From contig JAGYNB010000010.1 in assembly GCA_018400015.1 (NCBI GenBank), forward strand, positions 1 to 32,942: a stretch of 32,942 bases of DNA. The letters are read 5' to 3'. Within the stretch, counting starts at the first letter, position 1; every line of letters starts with the position of its first letter. Below the pieces are notes generated by a model, which did no database searches, was not told the DNA's origin, and worked only from the letters and a program-made list of their open reading frames with translations. Made by a program: the position numbers and the translations under genes. Below are positions 16,720 through 25,480 of this stretch, in pieces. This DNA comes from Candidatus Omnitrophota bacterium (GTDB lineage: Bacteria > Omnitrophota > Gorgyraeia > Gygaellales > Gygaellaceae).

Positions 16720-17765
16720 AAACTCCTCGCTACCAAATCCCCTACTTCCTCGGTCGAATATCCCATTTTACCTGCACCTAAAGTCTTTAAATTTTCTCTA
16801 ACTACTTTTATGACTGAATTCTCAACACTCTCGGCAGCTTTTGCTTCACCCAACTGCGCCAACATCATAGACACAGCACATATTGCTGCCAAAGGATTTA
16901 TTACATTTTTCCCCGTATATTTTGGCGCGCTGCCTCCAATGGGCTCAAACATAGAAACCCCTTTTGGATTAATATTACCACCAGCGGCAATTCCCATACC
17001 GCCTTGGATCATCGCACCTAAATCAGTAATAATATCGCCAAACATATTATCGGTGACGATTACATCAAACCACTCGGGATTTTTAACAAACCACATTGTT
17101 GTTGCATCTACATGAGCATATTCTGTTTTTATATCCGTGTATTCTTTTGCAACTTCATTAAATGTTCTTTCCCACAAATCCCAAGCATAAGTTAACACAT
17201 TGGTCTTTCCGCAAAGAGCAAGAGTTTTTCTTTTGTTTCTTGCGCGGCAATAATCAAAGGCATAACGAATACAGCGTTCAACACCAATTCTGGTATTGTA
17301 GGAAATTTGCAAAGCCACTTCATCCTTAGTACCCTTATCTTTAAATTCGCCCATTCCTTTATAAAGCCCTTCGGAATTCTCTCTTACCACCACAAAATCA
17401 ACATCTTTAGGAAGCTTATCCTTTACCGGACAAAACCTTTCATCATATAGCCTTACCGGGCGTAAGTTTATATATTGGTCCAAAGCAAACCTAAGTTTTA
17501 AAAGAATTCCGGTTTCTAATATTCCTGGCTTTACATCAGGATGACCGATTGCACCAAGATAAATTGCAGAATATTTTTTTAATTCTTCAATATCCGCATC
17601 TTCAAGAGTTTTTCCAGTCTTTAAATATCTTTCGCCGCCAAAATCAAAAGCTTTAGTCTCAAATTTGAAATTGAATTTTTCACTTGCTGCTTTTAACACT
17701 TTCAAGCCTTCTGCTACCACTTCAGGCCCTGTACCATCTCCGGGAATAACTGCTATTTTATACAT
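16716..17765 (-). CDS. leuB: 3-isopropylmalate dehydrogenase
   Basis: Oxidative decarboxylation of 3-isopropylmalate with NAD in leucine synthesis. [17 protein letters not shown] is at residues 4-20, the substrate-binding [16 protein letters not shown] region at about 88-103, and the metal/NAD signature [20 protein letters not shown] at about 240-259. [14 protein letters not shown] follows. It belongs to the broad beta-decarboxylating dehydrogenase family, so homoisocitrate or tartrate specificity cannot be excluded by motif, but its place after leuC and leuD decides the call. 349 residues. The ATG overlaps leuD by 13 bases. Confidence 0.92.
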   Translation of the reverse strand: MYKIAVIPGDGTGPEVVAEGLKVLKAASEKFNFKFETKAFDFGGERYLKTGKTLEDADIEELKKYSAIYLGAIGHPDVKPGILETGILLKLRFALDQYINLRPVRLYDERFCPVKDKLPKDVDFVVVRENSEGLYKGMGEFKDKGTKDEVALQISYNTRIGVERCIRYAFDYCRARNKRKTLALCGKTNVLTYAWDLWERTFNEVAKEYTDIKTEYAHVDATTMWFVKNPEWFDVIVTDNMFGDIITDLGAMIQGGMGIAAGGNINPKGVSMFEPIGGSAPKYTGKNVINPLAAICAVSMMLAQLGEAKAAESVENSVIKVVRENLKTLGAGKMGYSTEEVGDLVARSL

Positions 17766-18274
17766 TTTCTGCCTTTCTTAACATTTCTTAAAACTGTCTT
17801 ACTTATCCAATCCATAAGACCTCCAGTATCAATTACTTCCTGCATAAAGCCAGGAAATCTCTGAGAATGATAAGTTTTATTTTTCTTTATATTTTTTACT
17901 ATTCCTTTTGCTAAATCTATCTCTAATAAATCGTTTTCACTTATTTCATCAGCCTGTTCAAGTTCTAAGATAGGAAGACCGATATTAATAGAATTACGGT
18001 AAAATATTCTAGCAAAACTTTCTGCAATCACACAACTTATTCCCGCTCCTTTGATCGCAATTGGAGCATGTTCACGAGAAGAACCGCAACCAAAGTTTTT
18101 CCCAGCAACAATTATATCTCCAACGCTTATCTTGCTAACAAAATCTTTATCGGCATCCTCCATGCAATGTCTGCCTAGCTCTTTTGCGTCAATGGTATTA
18201 AGGTAACGAGCCGGAATTATCTCATCAGTGTTAATATCATTACCAAATCTATGCACACTTCCTTTTAACGCCAT
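17753..18274 (-). CDS. leuD: 3-isopropylmalate dehydratase, small subunit
   Basis: Swivel-domain subunit that pairs with LeuC to isomerise 2- to 3-isopropylmalate. [13 protein letters not shown] is at about 14-26 and the substrate-gating [20 protein letters not shown] at about 58-77. The substrate-specificity loop reads YLNT. At 173 residues it belongs to the short separate-subunit type. leuC ends 3 bases before it and leuB starts 13 bases inside it. Confidence 0.93.
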   Translation of the reverse strand: MALKGSVHRFGNDINTDEIIPARYLNTIDAKELGRHCMEDADKDFVSKISVGDIIVAGKNFGCGSSREHAPIAIKGAGISCVIAESFARIFYRNSINIGLPILELEQADEISENDLLEIDLAKGIVKNIKKNKTYHSQRFPGFMQEVIDTGGLMDWISKTVLRNVKKGRKCIK

Positions 18275-18277
18275 AGC

Positions 18278-19564
18278 CTACACTACCTCCTCGGGATGCG
18301 AGATTGTACCTCTCACGCTTGATGCGGCAGCTACTGCAGGGTTTGATAAATAAACTTCACTTTTAGGATGCCCCATCCTTCCTACAAAATTCCTGTTTGT
18401 AGTTGCAATTGAACGTTCACCTTCGGCTAAAATACCTAGATGTCCGCCTAAACACGGACCACAGCTAGGAGTCGTTACAACTGCACCGCTTTTTACAAAA
18501 ACATCGATTAATCCTTCTTTAATCGCCTGTAAATAAACTTTCTGCGTTGCCGGCAAAACAATTAAACGCACATTCCTATGTTTGGTTTTACCTTTTAAAA
18601 CCTTAGCGGCAATCCTTAAATCACTGATCCGGCCATTAGTGCAAGAACCGATAACAACCTGATCTATTCTTGTTCCTTTAAATTTACTTACTGCTTTTGC
18701 ATTACTCGGTAAATGCGGAGCAGAAACCTGAGGTTCAATATTTTTTACGTTGTACTTTCTTTCAAAAGCATACGTAGCATCTTTATCACTTTCTAATTCT
18801 TCCCAGGCGTCAATTTGCTTTTTGGTTATCTTGTTTTTAGAAACTTCTTTTATATAATCAAAGGTGGTCTTATCAGGTGCGACAATGCCGGATTTACCAC
18901 CTGCTTCAATGGCCATATTACACATTGTAAGCCTCTCGTCCATGCTTAAAGAATCAATTATACTCCCAGTAAATTCCATTGCCTTATAAAGTGCGCCATC
19001 AACACCAATATCGCCAATAGTATAAAGAATTAAATCTTTACCCGTTACCCATTTATTAAGTTTTCCTTCGTAAATAAATCTTATTGATTCAGGAACCCTT
19101 AGCCATACTTTACCTGTAATCCAACTAGCCGCAAGATCAGTTGAACCAACTCCGGTTGAAAAAGCTCCAAGCGCACCGTATGTACAGGTGTGAGAATCAG
19201 CCCCAATCACAAGAAAACCCGGTTTAATTAGCCCTTTTTCCGGCAAAAGTGCATGCTCAACCCCCATACAGCCAAGTTCAAAATAATTTTCTATTTTAAA
19301 CTTTGCTGCAAAATCTTTAAGGTTTCTTGCCTGGTTAGCGCTTTTTAAATCCTTTGCTGGTACAAAATGATCCGGTACCAATACTATTTTCTTCTTATTG
19401 AACACTTTCTTTACTTTAAGTTTGTTGAATTCCTGAATTGCTAACGGAGCGGTAATATCATTACCTAAAGCCAAATCAACATTAGCCCAAATAAACTCAT
19501 TCGGCCTAATTGATTTATTATCCGTATGGGAAAGTATGATCTTCTCAGTTATTGTATAACCCAT
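18278..19564 (-). CDS. leuC: 3-isopropylmalate dehydratase, large subunit
   Basis: Aconitase-family subunit carrying the [4Fe-4S] cluster. The three cluster ligands are Cys308 in GSCTNGRISDL and Cys368/Cys371 in TPSCGPCLGGH. HTCTYGALGAFSTGVGSTD is at about 125-143. 428 residues, the usual size for the form with a separate LeuD. It follows fabF by 17 bases with no terminator between, so the leu genes may be read from the fatty-acid transcript; no obvious leucine leader peptide or T-box fits in this gap. Confidence 0.94.
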   Translation of the reverse strand: MGYTITEKIILSHTDNKSIRPNEFIWANVDLALGNDITAPLAIQEFNKLKVKKVFNKKKIVLVPDHFVPAKDLKSANQARNLKDFAAKFKIENYFELGCMGVEHALLPEKGLIKPGFLVIGADSHTCTYGALGAFSTGVGSTDLAASWITGKVWLRVPESIRFIYEGKLNKWVTGKDLILYTIGDIGVDGALYKAMEFTGSIIDSLSMDERLTMCNMAIEAGGKSGIVAPDKTTFDYIKEVSKNKITKKQIDAWEELESDKDATYAFERKYNVKNIEPQVSAPHLPSNAKAVSKFKGTRIDQVVIGSCTNGRISDLRIAAKVLKGKTKHRNVRLIVLPATQKVYLQAIKEGLIDVFVKSGAVVTTPSCGPCLGGHLGILAEGERSIATTNRNFVGRMGHPKSEVYLSNPAVAAASSVRGTISHPEEVV

Positions 19565-19581
19565 ATTAAAAGAATTTAAAA

Positions 19582-20823
19582 TTATCCCTGAAATTTCTTA
19601 ATTACCAAACTTGCATTATGTCCACCAAAACCCAAAGAATTCGATAAAACAGCACTCAATTCTGCCTGCCTCGCTTCGTTAGGAACATAATCAAGGTCAC
19701 ATAAGGAATCAGGATACTTATAATTTATTGTAGGCGGGATAATACTATTACCAATCGCAAGACAACATACAATAAACTCAACCGCACCTGCTGCCCCCAG
19801 AAGATGTCCGGTCATTGATTTAGTTGAGCTTACGGCAAGTTTTTTTGCATGGCCGTTAAAAACCTTTTTTATCGCTAGCGTTTCAATCTTATCATTTAAC
19901 GTAGTTGATGTGCCATGGGCATTGATATAAGCTATGTCTTCTGGCATTAGCCCTGCATCTTTTACTGCTGCGGCCATTGATCTGGCTGCGCCATCACCTT
20001 CCGGATCAGGTGCTGTGGAATGATACGCATCAGAACTCATACCAAAACCTGCGGCTTCAGCATAAATCTTTGCACCGCGTCTTTTAGCATGCTCATATTC
20101 CTCTAAAATAACAATTCCGCAACCTTCAGCTATAACAAAACCGTTTCTTTTGGCATCAAACGGACGACTCGCTTTTGTCGGATCATCATTTGTTGTTGAT
20201 AAAGCTTTTAAAGCGCAAAACCCACCAACCCCTAAATAAGTAATGCAACTTTCTGTTCCTCCGGCAAACATAATATCAGCATCGCCATATTGAATAATCC
20301 GTACCGCTTCACCAATAGAATGACTTCCGGAAGCACAGGCTGTAGTAGTACAAAGGTTTGGTCCTTTTAACCCAAAATTAATAGAAACCTGCCCCGCTGC
20401 TTCATTGACAATCAAAGCCGGGATCAAGAAAGGACTTAGCCTAGAAGGCCCCCTTTTTAAAAACTGTTCATACTGTCTTTCAATTATTCCAAGGCTACCA
20501 ATACCAGAACCAATTAAAACACCGATTCTGTCTCTGTCGGTTTTATCTAACTCTAAAGCTGAATCAGCTAAAGCTTCTTTTGCAGCTACAGAAGCAAAAT
20601 GAACAAACGGTTCAGTTCTTTTTACTTCTTTACTAGAAAGGGCTAACGAAGGGTCAAAATCTTTAACTTCACCGGCAATCCTAGAATCAAAATTAACAGC
20701 ATCAAACCTAGTGATTGGCCCTACGCCGCTTTTTCCTTCAATACAAGATTGCCAAAAACTCCTTACAGTATTTCCAATAGGGCTAACTACACCTAAACCT
20801 GTAACAACTACTTTTCTTTTCAT
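19582..20823 (-). CDS. fabF: 3-oxoacyl-ACP synthase II
   Basis: Condensing enzyme that elongates acyl-ACP with malonyl-ACP. The Cys-His-His triad is complete: Cys163 in TTACASGSHSIGEA, His303 in NAHGTSTTLND and His340 in KSMTGHLLGAAGAVE. RRGAKIYAEAAGFGMSSDAYH and the C-terminal NSLGFGGHNASLV are typical. 413 residues, full length. It follows acpP across a 63-base gap that contains a hairpin. Confidence 0.96.
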   Translation of the reverse strand: MKRKVVVTGLGVVSPIGNTVRSFWQSCIEGKSGVGPITRFDAVNFDSRIAGEVKDFDPSLALSSKEVKRTEPFVHFASVAAKEALADSALELDKTDRDRIGVLIGSGIGSLGIIERQYEQFLKRGPSRLSPFLIPALIVNEAAGQVSINFGLKGPNLCTTTACASGSHSIGEAVRIIQYGDADIMFAGGTESCITYLGVGGFCALKALSTTNDDPTKASRPFDAKRNGFVIAEGCGIVILEEYEHAKRRGAKIYAEAAGFGMSSDAYHSTAPDPEGDGAARSMAAAVKDAGLMPEDIAYINAHGTSTTLNDKIETLAIKKVFNGHAKKLAVSSTKSMTGHLLGAAGAVEFIVCCLAIGNSIIPPTINYKYPDSLCDLDYVPNEARQAELSAVLSNSLGFGGHNASLVIKKFQG

Positions 20824-20836
20824 AATTTACGAAATA

Positions 20837-20865
20837 ATACCCCGGCTTAGTAAAAGACGGGGTAT
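20837..20865 (-). promoter_or_regulatory. Hairpin between acpP and fabF, candidate attenuator or processing site
   Basis: An 8-bp perfect stem (arms 20837-20844 and 20858-20865; ATACCCCG/CGGGGTAT) with a 13-base loop that allows three further pairs. On the minus strand it is followed by ATTATTTCG, which is T-rich but lacks a proper T run, so it is a weak terminator at best. It could lower fabF expression relative to acpP, or protect an acpP transcript end. Confidence 0.45.
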
Positions 20866-20886
20866 ATGTATTTAAAAAACAATTAT

Positions 20887-21126
20887 TTATTTGTTAGCGG
20901 TTTTTTCTTCAATATACTTAATGGCGTCTCCGACTTTAACCATCTTCTCTGCATCTTCATCGGGAATCTCGATTCCAAACTCTTCCTCTAACGCCATGAC
21001 CAACTCAACTGTATCCAAAGAATCTGCGCCTAAATCATCAATAAAAGAAGCTTGCTCTGTAACCTCTTCGGCTTTTACGCCTAACTGCTCAGCTATTATT
21101 GACTTTACTTTTTCTACTGCTGCCAT
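20887..21126 (-). CDS. acpP: Acyl carrier protein
   Basis: Small acidic carrier whose Ser36, in [20 protein letters not shown], takes the 4'-phosphopantetheine. With the ATG at 21124-21126 the product is 79 residues, the normal size. A GTG 24 bases upstream is in frame but would place the strong ribosome site inside the gene, so I reject it. The gene lies between fabG and fabF as usual, with 56 bases after fabG and a hairpin behind it. Confidence 0.97.
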   Translation of the reverse strand: MAAVEKVKSIIAEQLGVKAEEVTEQASFIDDLGADSLDTVELVMALEEEFGIEIPDEDAEKMVKVGDAIKYIEEKTANK

Positions 21127-21132
21127 TTTCTT

Positions 21133-21142
21133 CTCCTCCTTT
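21133..21142 (-). promoter_or_regulatory. Strong ribosome binding site that fixes the acpP start
   Basis: The minus strand reads AAAGGAGGAG, six bases before the ATG at 21126. The optimal spacing excludes the in-frame GTG at 21150 and fits the high expression expected of acyl carrier protein. Confidence 0.85.
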
Positions 21143-21182
21143 GTAACCACATAAGAAAAAATGAATAATTAGTTAATATTCT

Positions 21183-21926
21183 CTAACACATTACCATGCC
21201 GCCATCGATAACCAGCGTCTGACCGGTTATAAAATCCGCATCACTGCTTGCTAAAAATAAACACAGCTGCGCTACTTCAGCCGGTTTTCCAAATCTTCCC
21301 AGGGGAATATTTTTAAGCATCTGTTCTTTAACGTTCTCTGGTAATTTATCCGTCATAACTGTCTGAATAAAACCAGGGGCAACCGCGTTAACACATATAC
21401 CTCTTGAGCCAAGTTCCTTGGCGGTTGTTTTAGTCAAAGCTATTATCCCGGCTTTTGATGCAGAATAATTTGCCTGTCCTGCATTACCGATAATCCCAAT
21501 GATCGAAGCAACATTTACTATCTTACCGCTTTTTTGCTTCAGCATTACTCTTGATGCCGCTTTTGTAAAATTAAAAGTACCTTTTAAGTTAACGTTTATT
21601 ACCGCATCCCAATCGCTTTCTGTCATTCTTAAGAGCAATCCATCCTTAGTAATGCCAGCGTTGTTAATTAATATATCAATCTTAGAAAATTTGTCAAGAA
21701 TTTTGTTTGTAACATCTTCTGCGTCAGTAAATTTCGTAACATCTGCCTTTAAGGCCATGGATTTTCTCCCTAAGGATTCGATTTCTTTCTGGGTATTCTG
21801 GGCAAGTTCTATATTCACATCGCAGACAGCAACGTCAGCTCCCTCTGATGCTAAAGCCAAAGCAATTTCCCTTCCAATGCCTCTTGCACCACCTGTTACT
21901 AAAGCAACTTTACTTTCTAACTTCAT
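21183..21926 (-). CDS. fabG: 3-oxoacyl-ACP reductase
   Basis: NADPH-dependent short-chain dehydrogenase for the first reduction of the fatty-acid cycle. The cofactor loop TGGARGIGRE is at residues 11-20, NNAG at 88-91, and the catalytic Ser141, Tyr154 and Lys158 lie in ASIIGIIGNAGQANYSASKAG. The start is the ATG at 21924-21926, four bases after an AGGAGGAC site, not the in-frame TTG at 21947. The product is 247 residues, the classic FabG length. It overlaps the end of fabD by 17 bases. Confidence 0.95.
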   Translation of the reverse strand: MKLESKVALVTGGARGIGREIALALASEGADVAVCDVNIELAQNTQKEIESLGRKSMALKADVTKFTDAEDVTNKILDKFSKIDILINNAGITKDGLLLRMTESDWDAVINVNLKGTFNFTKAASRVMLKQKSGKIVNVASIIGIIGNAGQANYSASKAGIIALTKTTAKELGSRGICVNAVAPGFIQTVMTDKLPENVKEQMLKNIPLGRFGKPAEVAQLCLFLASSDADFITGQTLVIDGGMVMC

Positions 21927-22845
21927 TAAAGTCCTCCTGTTTTTCAATATTTAAAACAGTTAAACTACTATCAATTCTGCGGGCTAAACCTTTCAATACG
22001 CGCCCTGGACCAACTTCAAAAAATCTACTAACATTTTTTTGCTTCATATAACCCATGCAAGACTGCCAGAACACAGGAGAATACATTTGCTTTATAAGAT
22101 TATCCTTTATCTTAAATTTATCTTTTGTGCCAAGTGCATCAACGTTACTGACTATTTCAAATGCCGCATCGTTAAAAACAATACCGTCGATAAATTGCTT
22201 AAGCTCACTGGCAGCTTCTTTCATTAAAGAGCTGTGGAAACCGGCGCTTACATCTAAGCGAATAGCACGCTTAGCTCCCTTTTCTTTGGCAACTCGTTCT
22301 AATTCCGGTAATTTATCCAGTGTTGCGCTGACTACAACTTGACCTGGTGAGTTTAGATTCGCAACCTCAGTTTTAGTCTGTTCACAAATTGCTTTTACCT
22401 GCTCTAAATCTAAACCAATTATTGAAACCATGCCGCTAGGGAATTTGCTAGCAGCTTCCTGCATCAAGTCCCCACGTCTTTTCACTAACCTCAAACCATC
22501 TTCAAAATTTAATACACCAGTACACACTAAAGATGTATATTCACCTAAACTTAAACCGCCCGTACAAATAATATCCTTAAAATCTATTAATTTAGCAGCT
22601 CTTAAGGCCTCTAAAATAGCGATGCTACAAGTAAAAATGGCAGCTTGGCAATTTTTTGTTTGGCTAAGCTCTTCTTGGGGGCCTTCAAAACATAATTTTG
22701 ATAATGAAAACCCTAAAACCTCATCAGATTTATCAAATATCGCTTTGCTTTTATTGTTAGCATGGTAAAAATCCTTACCCATTCCTACATACTGAGAACC
22801 CTGACCGGGAAAAATTAAGGCTATTTTATTGTTAGCTTCTACCAT
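21910..22845 (-). CDS. fabD: Malonyl-CoA:ACP transacylase
   Basis: Loads malonyl groups onto acyl carrier protein. With the ATG at 22843-22845, FPGQGSQYVGMG is at about residues 12-23, the nucleophile Ser99 lies in GGLSLGEYTSLV and the catalytic His204 in SAGFHSSLM. The usual GHSxGE motif has Leu instead of His before the serine; the serine-histidine pair itself is intact. An in-frame TTG at 22866 would add seven residues and lies deeper in fabH, so the ATG is preferred. 311 residues. It overlaps the end of fabH by 7 bases. Confidence 0.94.
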   Translation of the reverse strand: MVEANNKIALIFPGQGSQYVGMGKDFYHANNKSKAIFDKSDEVLGFSLSKLCFEGPQEELSQTKNCQAAIFTCSIAILEALRAAKLIDFKDIICTGGLSLGEYTSLVCTGVLNFEDGLRLVKRRGDLMQEAASKFPSGMVSIIGLDLEQVKAICEQTKTEVANLNSPGQVVVSATLDKLPELERVAKEKGAKRAIRLDVSAGFHSSLMKEAASELKQFIDGIVFNDAAFEIVSNVDALGTKDKFKIKDNLIKQMYSPVFWQSCMGYMKQKNVSRFFEVGPGRVLKGLARRIDSSLTVLNIEKQEDFNEVRK

Positions 22846-23816
22846 TTTATTACCGTTGCCCCCCAAACCAAACCTCCGCCAAAAGCATCCAAAACTACAA
22901 TATCATCTTTTTTAAATTTACCTGACTCAACCGCTTCACATAAGGCAACTGCTGTGGAAGCGGCAGACATATTGCCGTATTTGGCGATATTAAAAAATAT
23001 TTTATCTTCCGACAGCTCTAAACGTTTTGCTACGGCCTTAAGAATTCTTATATTAGCCTGATGGGGTATAAGCCAATCTATGTCAGAACATTTTAAGTTA
23101 CACTTTTCCAACGCCTTATTAGCTGAATCTACCATTAACCTAACTGCCAGTTTGAAAACTTCATTACCCTCCATTTTAATAAAATGCATTCTTTTTTCTA
23201 CTGTTTCTTTGCTTGCCGGAAACTTAGATCCTCCACCAGGCATATAAAGTAAATCCGACAGGGATCCATCTCCGCCTAAATAACTGGAAAGCACTCCTCC
23301 AGAATCAACCTCCTTTAAAACACAGGCACCTGCGCCATCACCAAAAAGAACGCATGTGCCTCTATCCTGCCAATCTGTAATCGTAGTTAATGTTTCCGCA
23401 CCGATAATAAGTGCATTTTTTACAAAACCAGTTTTAATAAACTGTTCGGCGCACACTAAAGCATAAATAAAACCTGCACAAGCTGCACTTATATCAAAAC
23501 AAATCGCCTTGTTTGCTTTAATTTCCCTTTGCACAAAACATGCAGTTGAAGGAAAACGCATATCTGGCGTAATCGTAGCTACAATCAATAAATCTAAATC
23601 CTCTGGCTTTAATTTTGCCGAATTTAAAGCTTTTCTAGAGGCTTCTGTCGCTAGAATACTGGTATATTGACCTTTTTCAATTATATGCCTTTCTTTAATG
23701 CCTGAACGGGTGGTAATCCATTCATCAGATGTATCCACCATCTTCTCAAGATCTTTATTGGTTAGGATATTCTTTGGAATGGATATGCCTGTACCGGTAA
23801 TGCCTACTTTTTTCAT
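22839..23816 (-). CDS. fabH: 3-oxoacyl-ACP synthase III
   Basis: Starts fatty-acid synthesis by condensing an acyl-CoA primer with malonyl-ACP. The Cys-His-Asn triad is Cys113 in SAACAGFIYAL, His252 in PHQANIRIL and Asn282 in YGNMSAASTAVAL. 325 residues, full length. The ATG overlaps the plsX stop by 4 bases (ATGA). The plsX-fabH-fabD order is the standard bacterial arrangement. Confidence 0.96.
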   Translation of the reverse strand: MKKVGITGTGISIPKNILTNKDLEKMVDTSDEWITTRSGIKERHIIEKGQYTSILATEASRKALNSAKLKPEDLDLLIVATITPDMRFPSTACFVQREIKANKAICFDISAACAGFIYALVCAEQFIKTGFVKNALIIGAETLTTITDWQDRGTCVLFGDGAGACVLKEVDSGGVLSSYLGGDGSLSDLLYMPGGGSKFPASKETVEKRMHFIKMEGNEVFKLAVRLMVDSANKALEKCNLKCSDIDWLIPHQANIRILKAVAKRLELSEDKIFFNIAKYGNMSAASTAVALCEAVESGKFKKDDIVVLDAFGGGLVWGATVIKW

Positions 23817-24808
23817 TTGATCTTCCTTATTGATTCTACGATATGTTCATTGACAGAACGCTCAACTTCTTCTTTTGCAACCCGAATACCGTTTTTTACT
23901 GCTTTTGCTGATGAACGGCCGTGTCCGATTATAACTGCACCATTAACTCCCAATAACGGTGCACCGCCATATTCGGAATAATCAACATTGCGTTTAAATC
24001 TTTTCAAAGAAGATTTTAACATTAAAACCGCCAATTTATTAAACCAGTTGGACATCAATTCTCTTTTTAGAAATACAAAAAGCATTTCCGCTAGACTTTC
24101 GGATACCTTTAAGGCAACATTACCCACAAAACCGTCGCAAACAATAATATCTGTATTACCGCTGAAAATATCTTTTCCTTCAACATTGCCGATAAAATTC
24201 AATCCGCTTTTTTCTAGCAATAAAAAACTTTCCTTTATAAAATCAGTTCCTTTGGAACTTTCCGTACCTATGTTCAAAATGCCAATAGTTGGGCTTTTTT
24301 TATTAAACACATATTCAAGATATGAATTTGCCATTACTGCATATTGCAGGATATGAACAGGCTTAGGATCAATATTTGCACCAACATCAATAACAAGAGA
24401 AAAATCTTTTAAGGTAGGGGTCAAAACAGATATACCGGGGCGTTCAATTCCTTCCAAAAGACCCAATTTTAAAGTAGCGGCACAAACAACAGCTCCGGTA
24501 TTACCAGCACTAAAGAAAGCCTGGGCCTTATTTTCTTTTAATAAATTTATGCCGACACTTATAGAAGAATCTTTCTTCTTTCTTACGCTAGTTGCGGCAG
24601 GTTCATCCATCGCGACAATTTCAGAGGCCTCAACTATAGTGATCTTACCAGAACCAAAACTGTATCTTTTTAACTCGGATTCAATTGTTTGTTTTTGCCC
24701 TGTAAGAATTACGCGTATCCCAAAATCCTTAACCGCAGATACAGCACCTTTGACTATTTCCCGTGGGGCAAAATCACCGCCCATCGCATCAACAACAATT
24801 GTAGTCAT
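23813..24808 (-). CDS. plsX: Phosphate acyltransferase
   Basis: Converts acyl-ACP to acyl phosphate for PlsY-dependent phospholipid synthesis; soluble but membrane-associated. DAMGGDFAPREIVKGA opens the protein, followed by ASEIVAMDEPAATSVRKKKDSSI, AFFSAGNTGAVVCAA, DVGANIDPKP and FVGNVALKVSE, all family blocks. 331 residues, full length. It lies 6 bases after rpmF. The rpmF-plsX-fab order is widely conserved. Confidence 0.95.
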   Translation of the reverse strand: MTTIVVDAMGGDFAPREIVKGAVSAVKDFGIRVILTGQKQTIESELKRYSFGSGKITIVEASEIVAMDEPAATSVRKKKDSSISVGINLLKENKAQAFFSAGNTGAVVCAATLKLGLLEGIERPGISVLTPTLKDFSLVIDVGANIDPKPVHILQYAVMANSYLEYVFNKKSPTIGILNIGTESSKGTDFIKESFLLLEKSGLNFIGNVEGKDIFSGNTDIIVCDGFVGNVALKVSESLAEMLFVFLKRELMSNWFNKLAVLMLKSSLKRFKRNVDYSEYGGAPLLGVNGAVIIGHGRSSAKAVKNGIRVAKEEVERSVNEHIVESIRKIK

Positions 24809-24814
24809 TGTCTA

Positions 24815-25018
24815 TTATTCTTTCGGCTTCTTTTTGTCTTTAACTTTTATTTCAATAACTTTTTTACCCTTGTACGTACCGCATACAGGACAAATTATAT
24901 GGGCTGGTTTTGGTGTTTTACACTCTGGACATAAAGATAAATTAGGTAGCTCAACTTTCCAATGGGTTCTTCTTTTTCTACCGCGCGTTGTCGAATGTCT
25001 TCTTTTTGGTAATGCCAT
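24815..25018 (-). CDS. rpmF: 50S ribosomal protein L32, zinc-binding form
   Basis: Small basic large-subunit protein. MALPKRRHSTTRGRKRRTHW is the usual N-terminus, and four cysteines (30, 33, 43, 46; CPEC and CPVC) form a zinc ribbon, so this is the zinc-containing rather than the Cys-less paralogue. 67 residues, with a charged tail rich in lysine. Ribosome site CGGAGAG. It sits between the YceD-like gene and plsX, as in many bacteria. Confidence 0.96.
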   Translation of the reverse strand: MALPKRRHSTTRGRKRRTHWKVELPNLSLCPECKTPKPAHIICPVCGTYKGKKVIEIKVKDKKKPKE

Positions 25019-25039
25019 TTTTCTCTCCGTATTATTAGT

Positions 25040-25453
25040 TTATTTATTACAAATACATTTTTCCTTATTTAAATTTCTACCACATCCTATACACAATCCC
25101 TTGCAGCCGCTACTACATAAAGGCTTAACCGGAAGACAAAGTATTATTTCCTCTCGTATATCACTGTCCGGTTGTAAAAAAATCTGATTTCTTTCAATAG
25201 TATAATAAAACTTAAGGTTTTTATCTACTGAAAGTATATAATTTTCCAAACATCTGCTACAGGATAACTCAATACAAGCTATAATATTAACAGATAAAGT
25301 GAGGTTATTATACCCTTTCTCTGCGTATGCTGCAATATTTATTGCTCCTTTAAACCTTAACCTATCTACATTAAGATCTAAAGTTTTAGCATCCCAAGAC
25401 TCTTCTATTTTTAAACCGCCAGATTGAGGGATTCTATTTATTTGTATTCTCAT
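25040..25453 (-). CDS. YceD/DUF177 family protein, large ribosomal RNA accumulation protein
   Basis: Family members are encoded next to rpmF and are needed for normal 23S rRNA levels; the molecular role is not settled. A first Cys pair is at 65 and 68 (CSRC). The C-terminus holds the family's Cys-rich tail PLCSSGCKGLCIGCGRNLNK (Cys113, 117, 121, 124), then KEKCIC. 137 residues, on the short side. The start has no clear ribosome site, and 27 bases including a nine-T run separate it from coaD. Confidence 0.88.
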   Translation of the reverse strand: MRIQINRIPQSGGLKIEESWDAKTLDLNVDRLRFKGAINIAAYAEKGYNNLTLSVNIIACIELSCSRCLENYILSVDKNLKFYYTIERNQIFLQPDSDIREEIILCLPVKPLCSSGCKGLCIGCGRNLNKEKCICNK

Positions 25454-25480
25454 AAAATAACCATAAAGAACAAAAAAAAA

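Noticed and set aside
21127-21150. GTG start of acpP eight codons upstream
   Set aside because: The ribosome site lies inside this extension and points to the ATG at 21126; carrier proteins of about 79 residues are normal.
21670-21697. TTGACA-16-TATATT inside fabG
   Set aside because: A good promoter match, but it encodes the conserved SKIDILINNAG region and lies about 540 bases before acpP. More likely chance in AT-rich coding DNA; 5'-end mapping would decide.
21499-21954. Plus-strand open frame of 151 codons
   Set aside because: Antisense to fabG over its catalytic region; no family resemblance.
24549-25187. Plus-strand open frame of 212 codons
   Set aside because: It lies antisense across plsX, rpmF and the YceD-like gene, all of which have clear family motifs. 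Its translation shows no recognisable domain.
25454-25480. Nine-T run after coaD as a terminator
   Set aside because: No stem precedes the T run, so it does not fit a rho-independent terminator.
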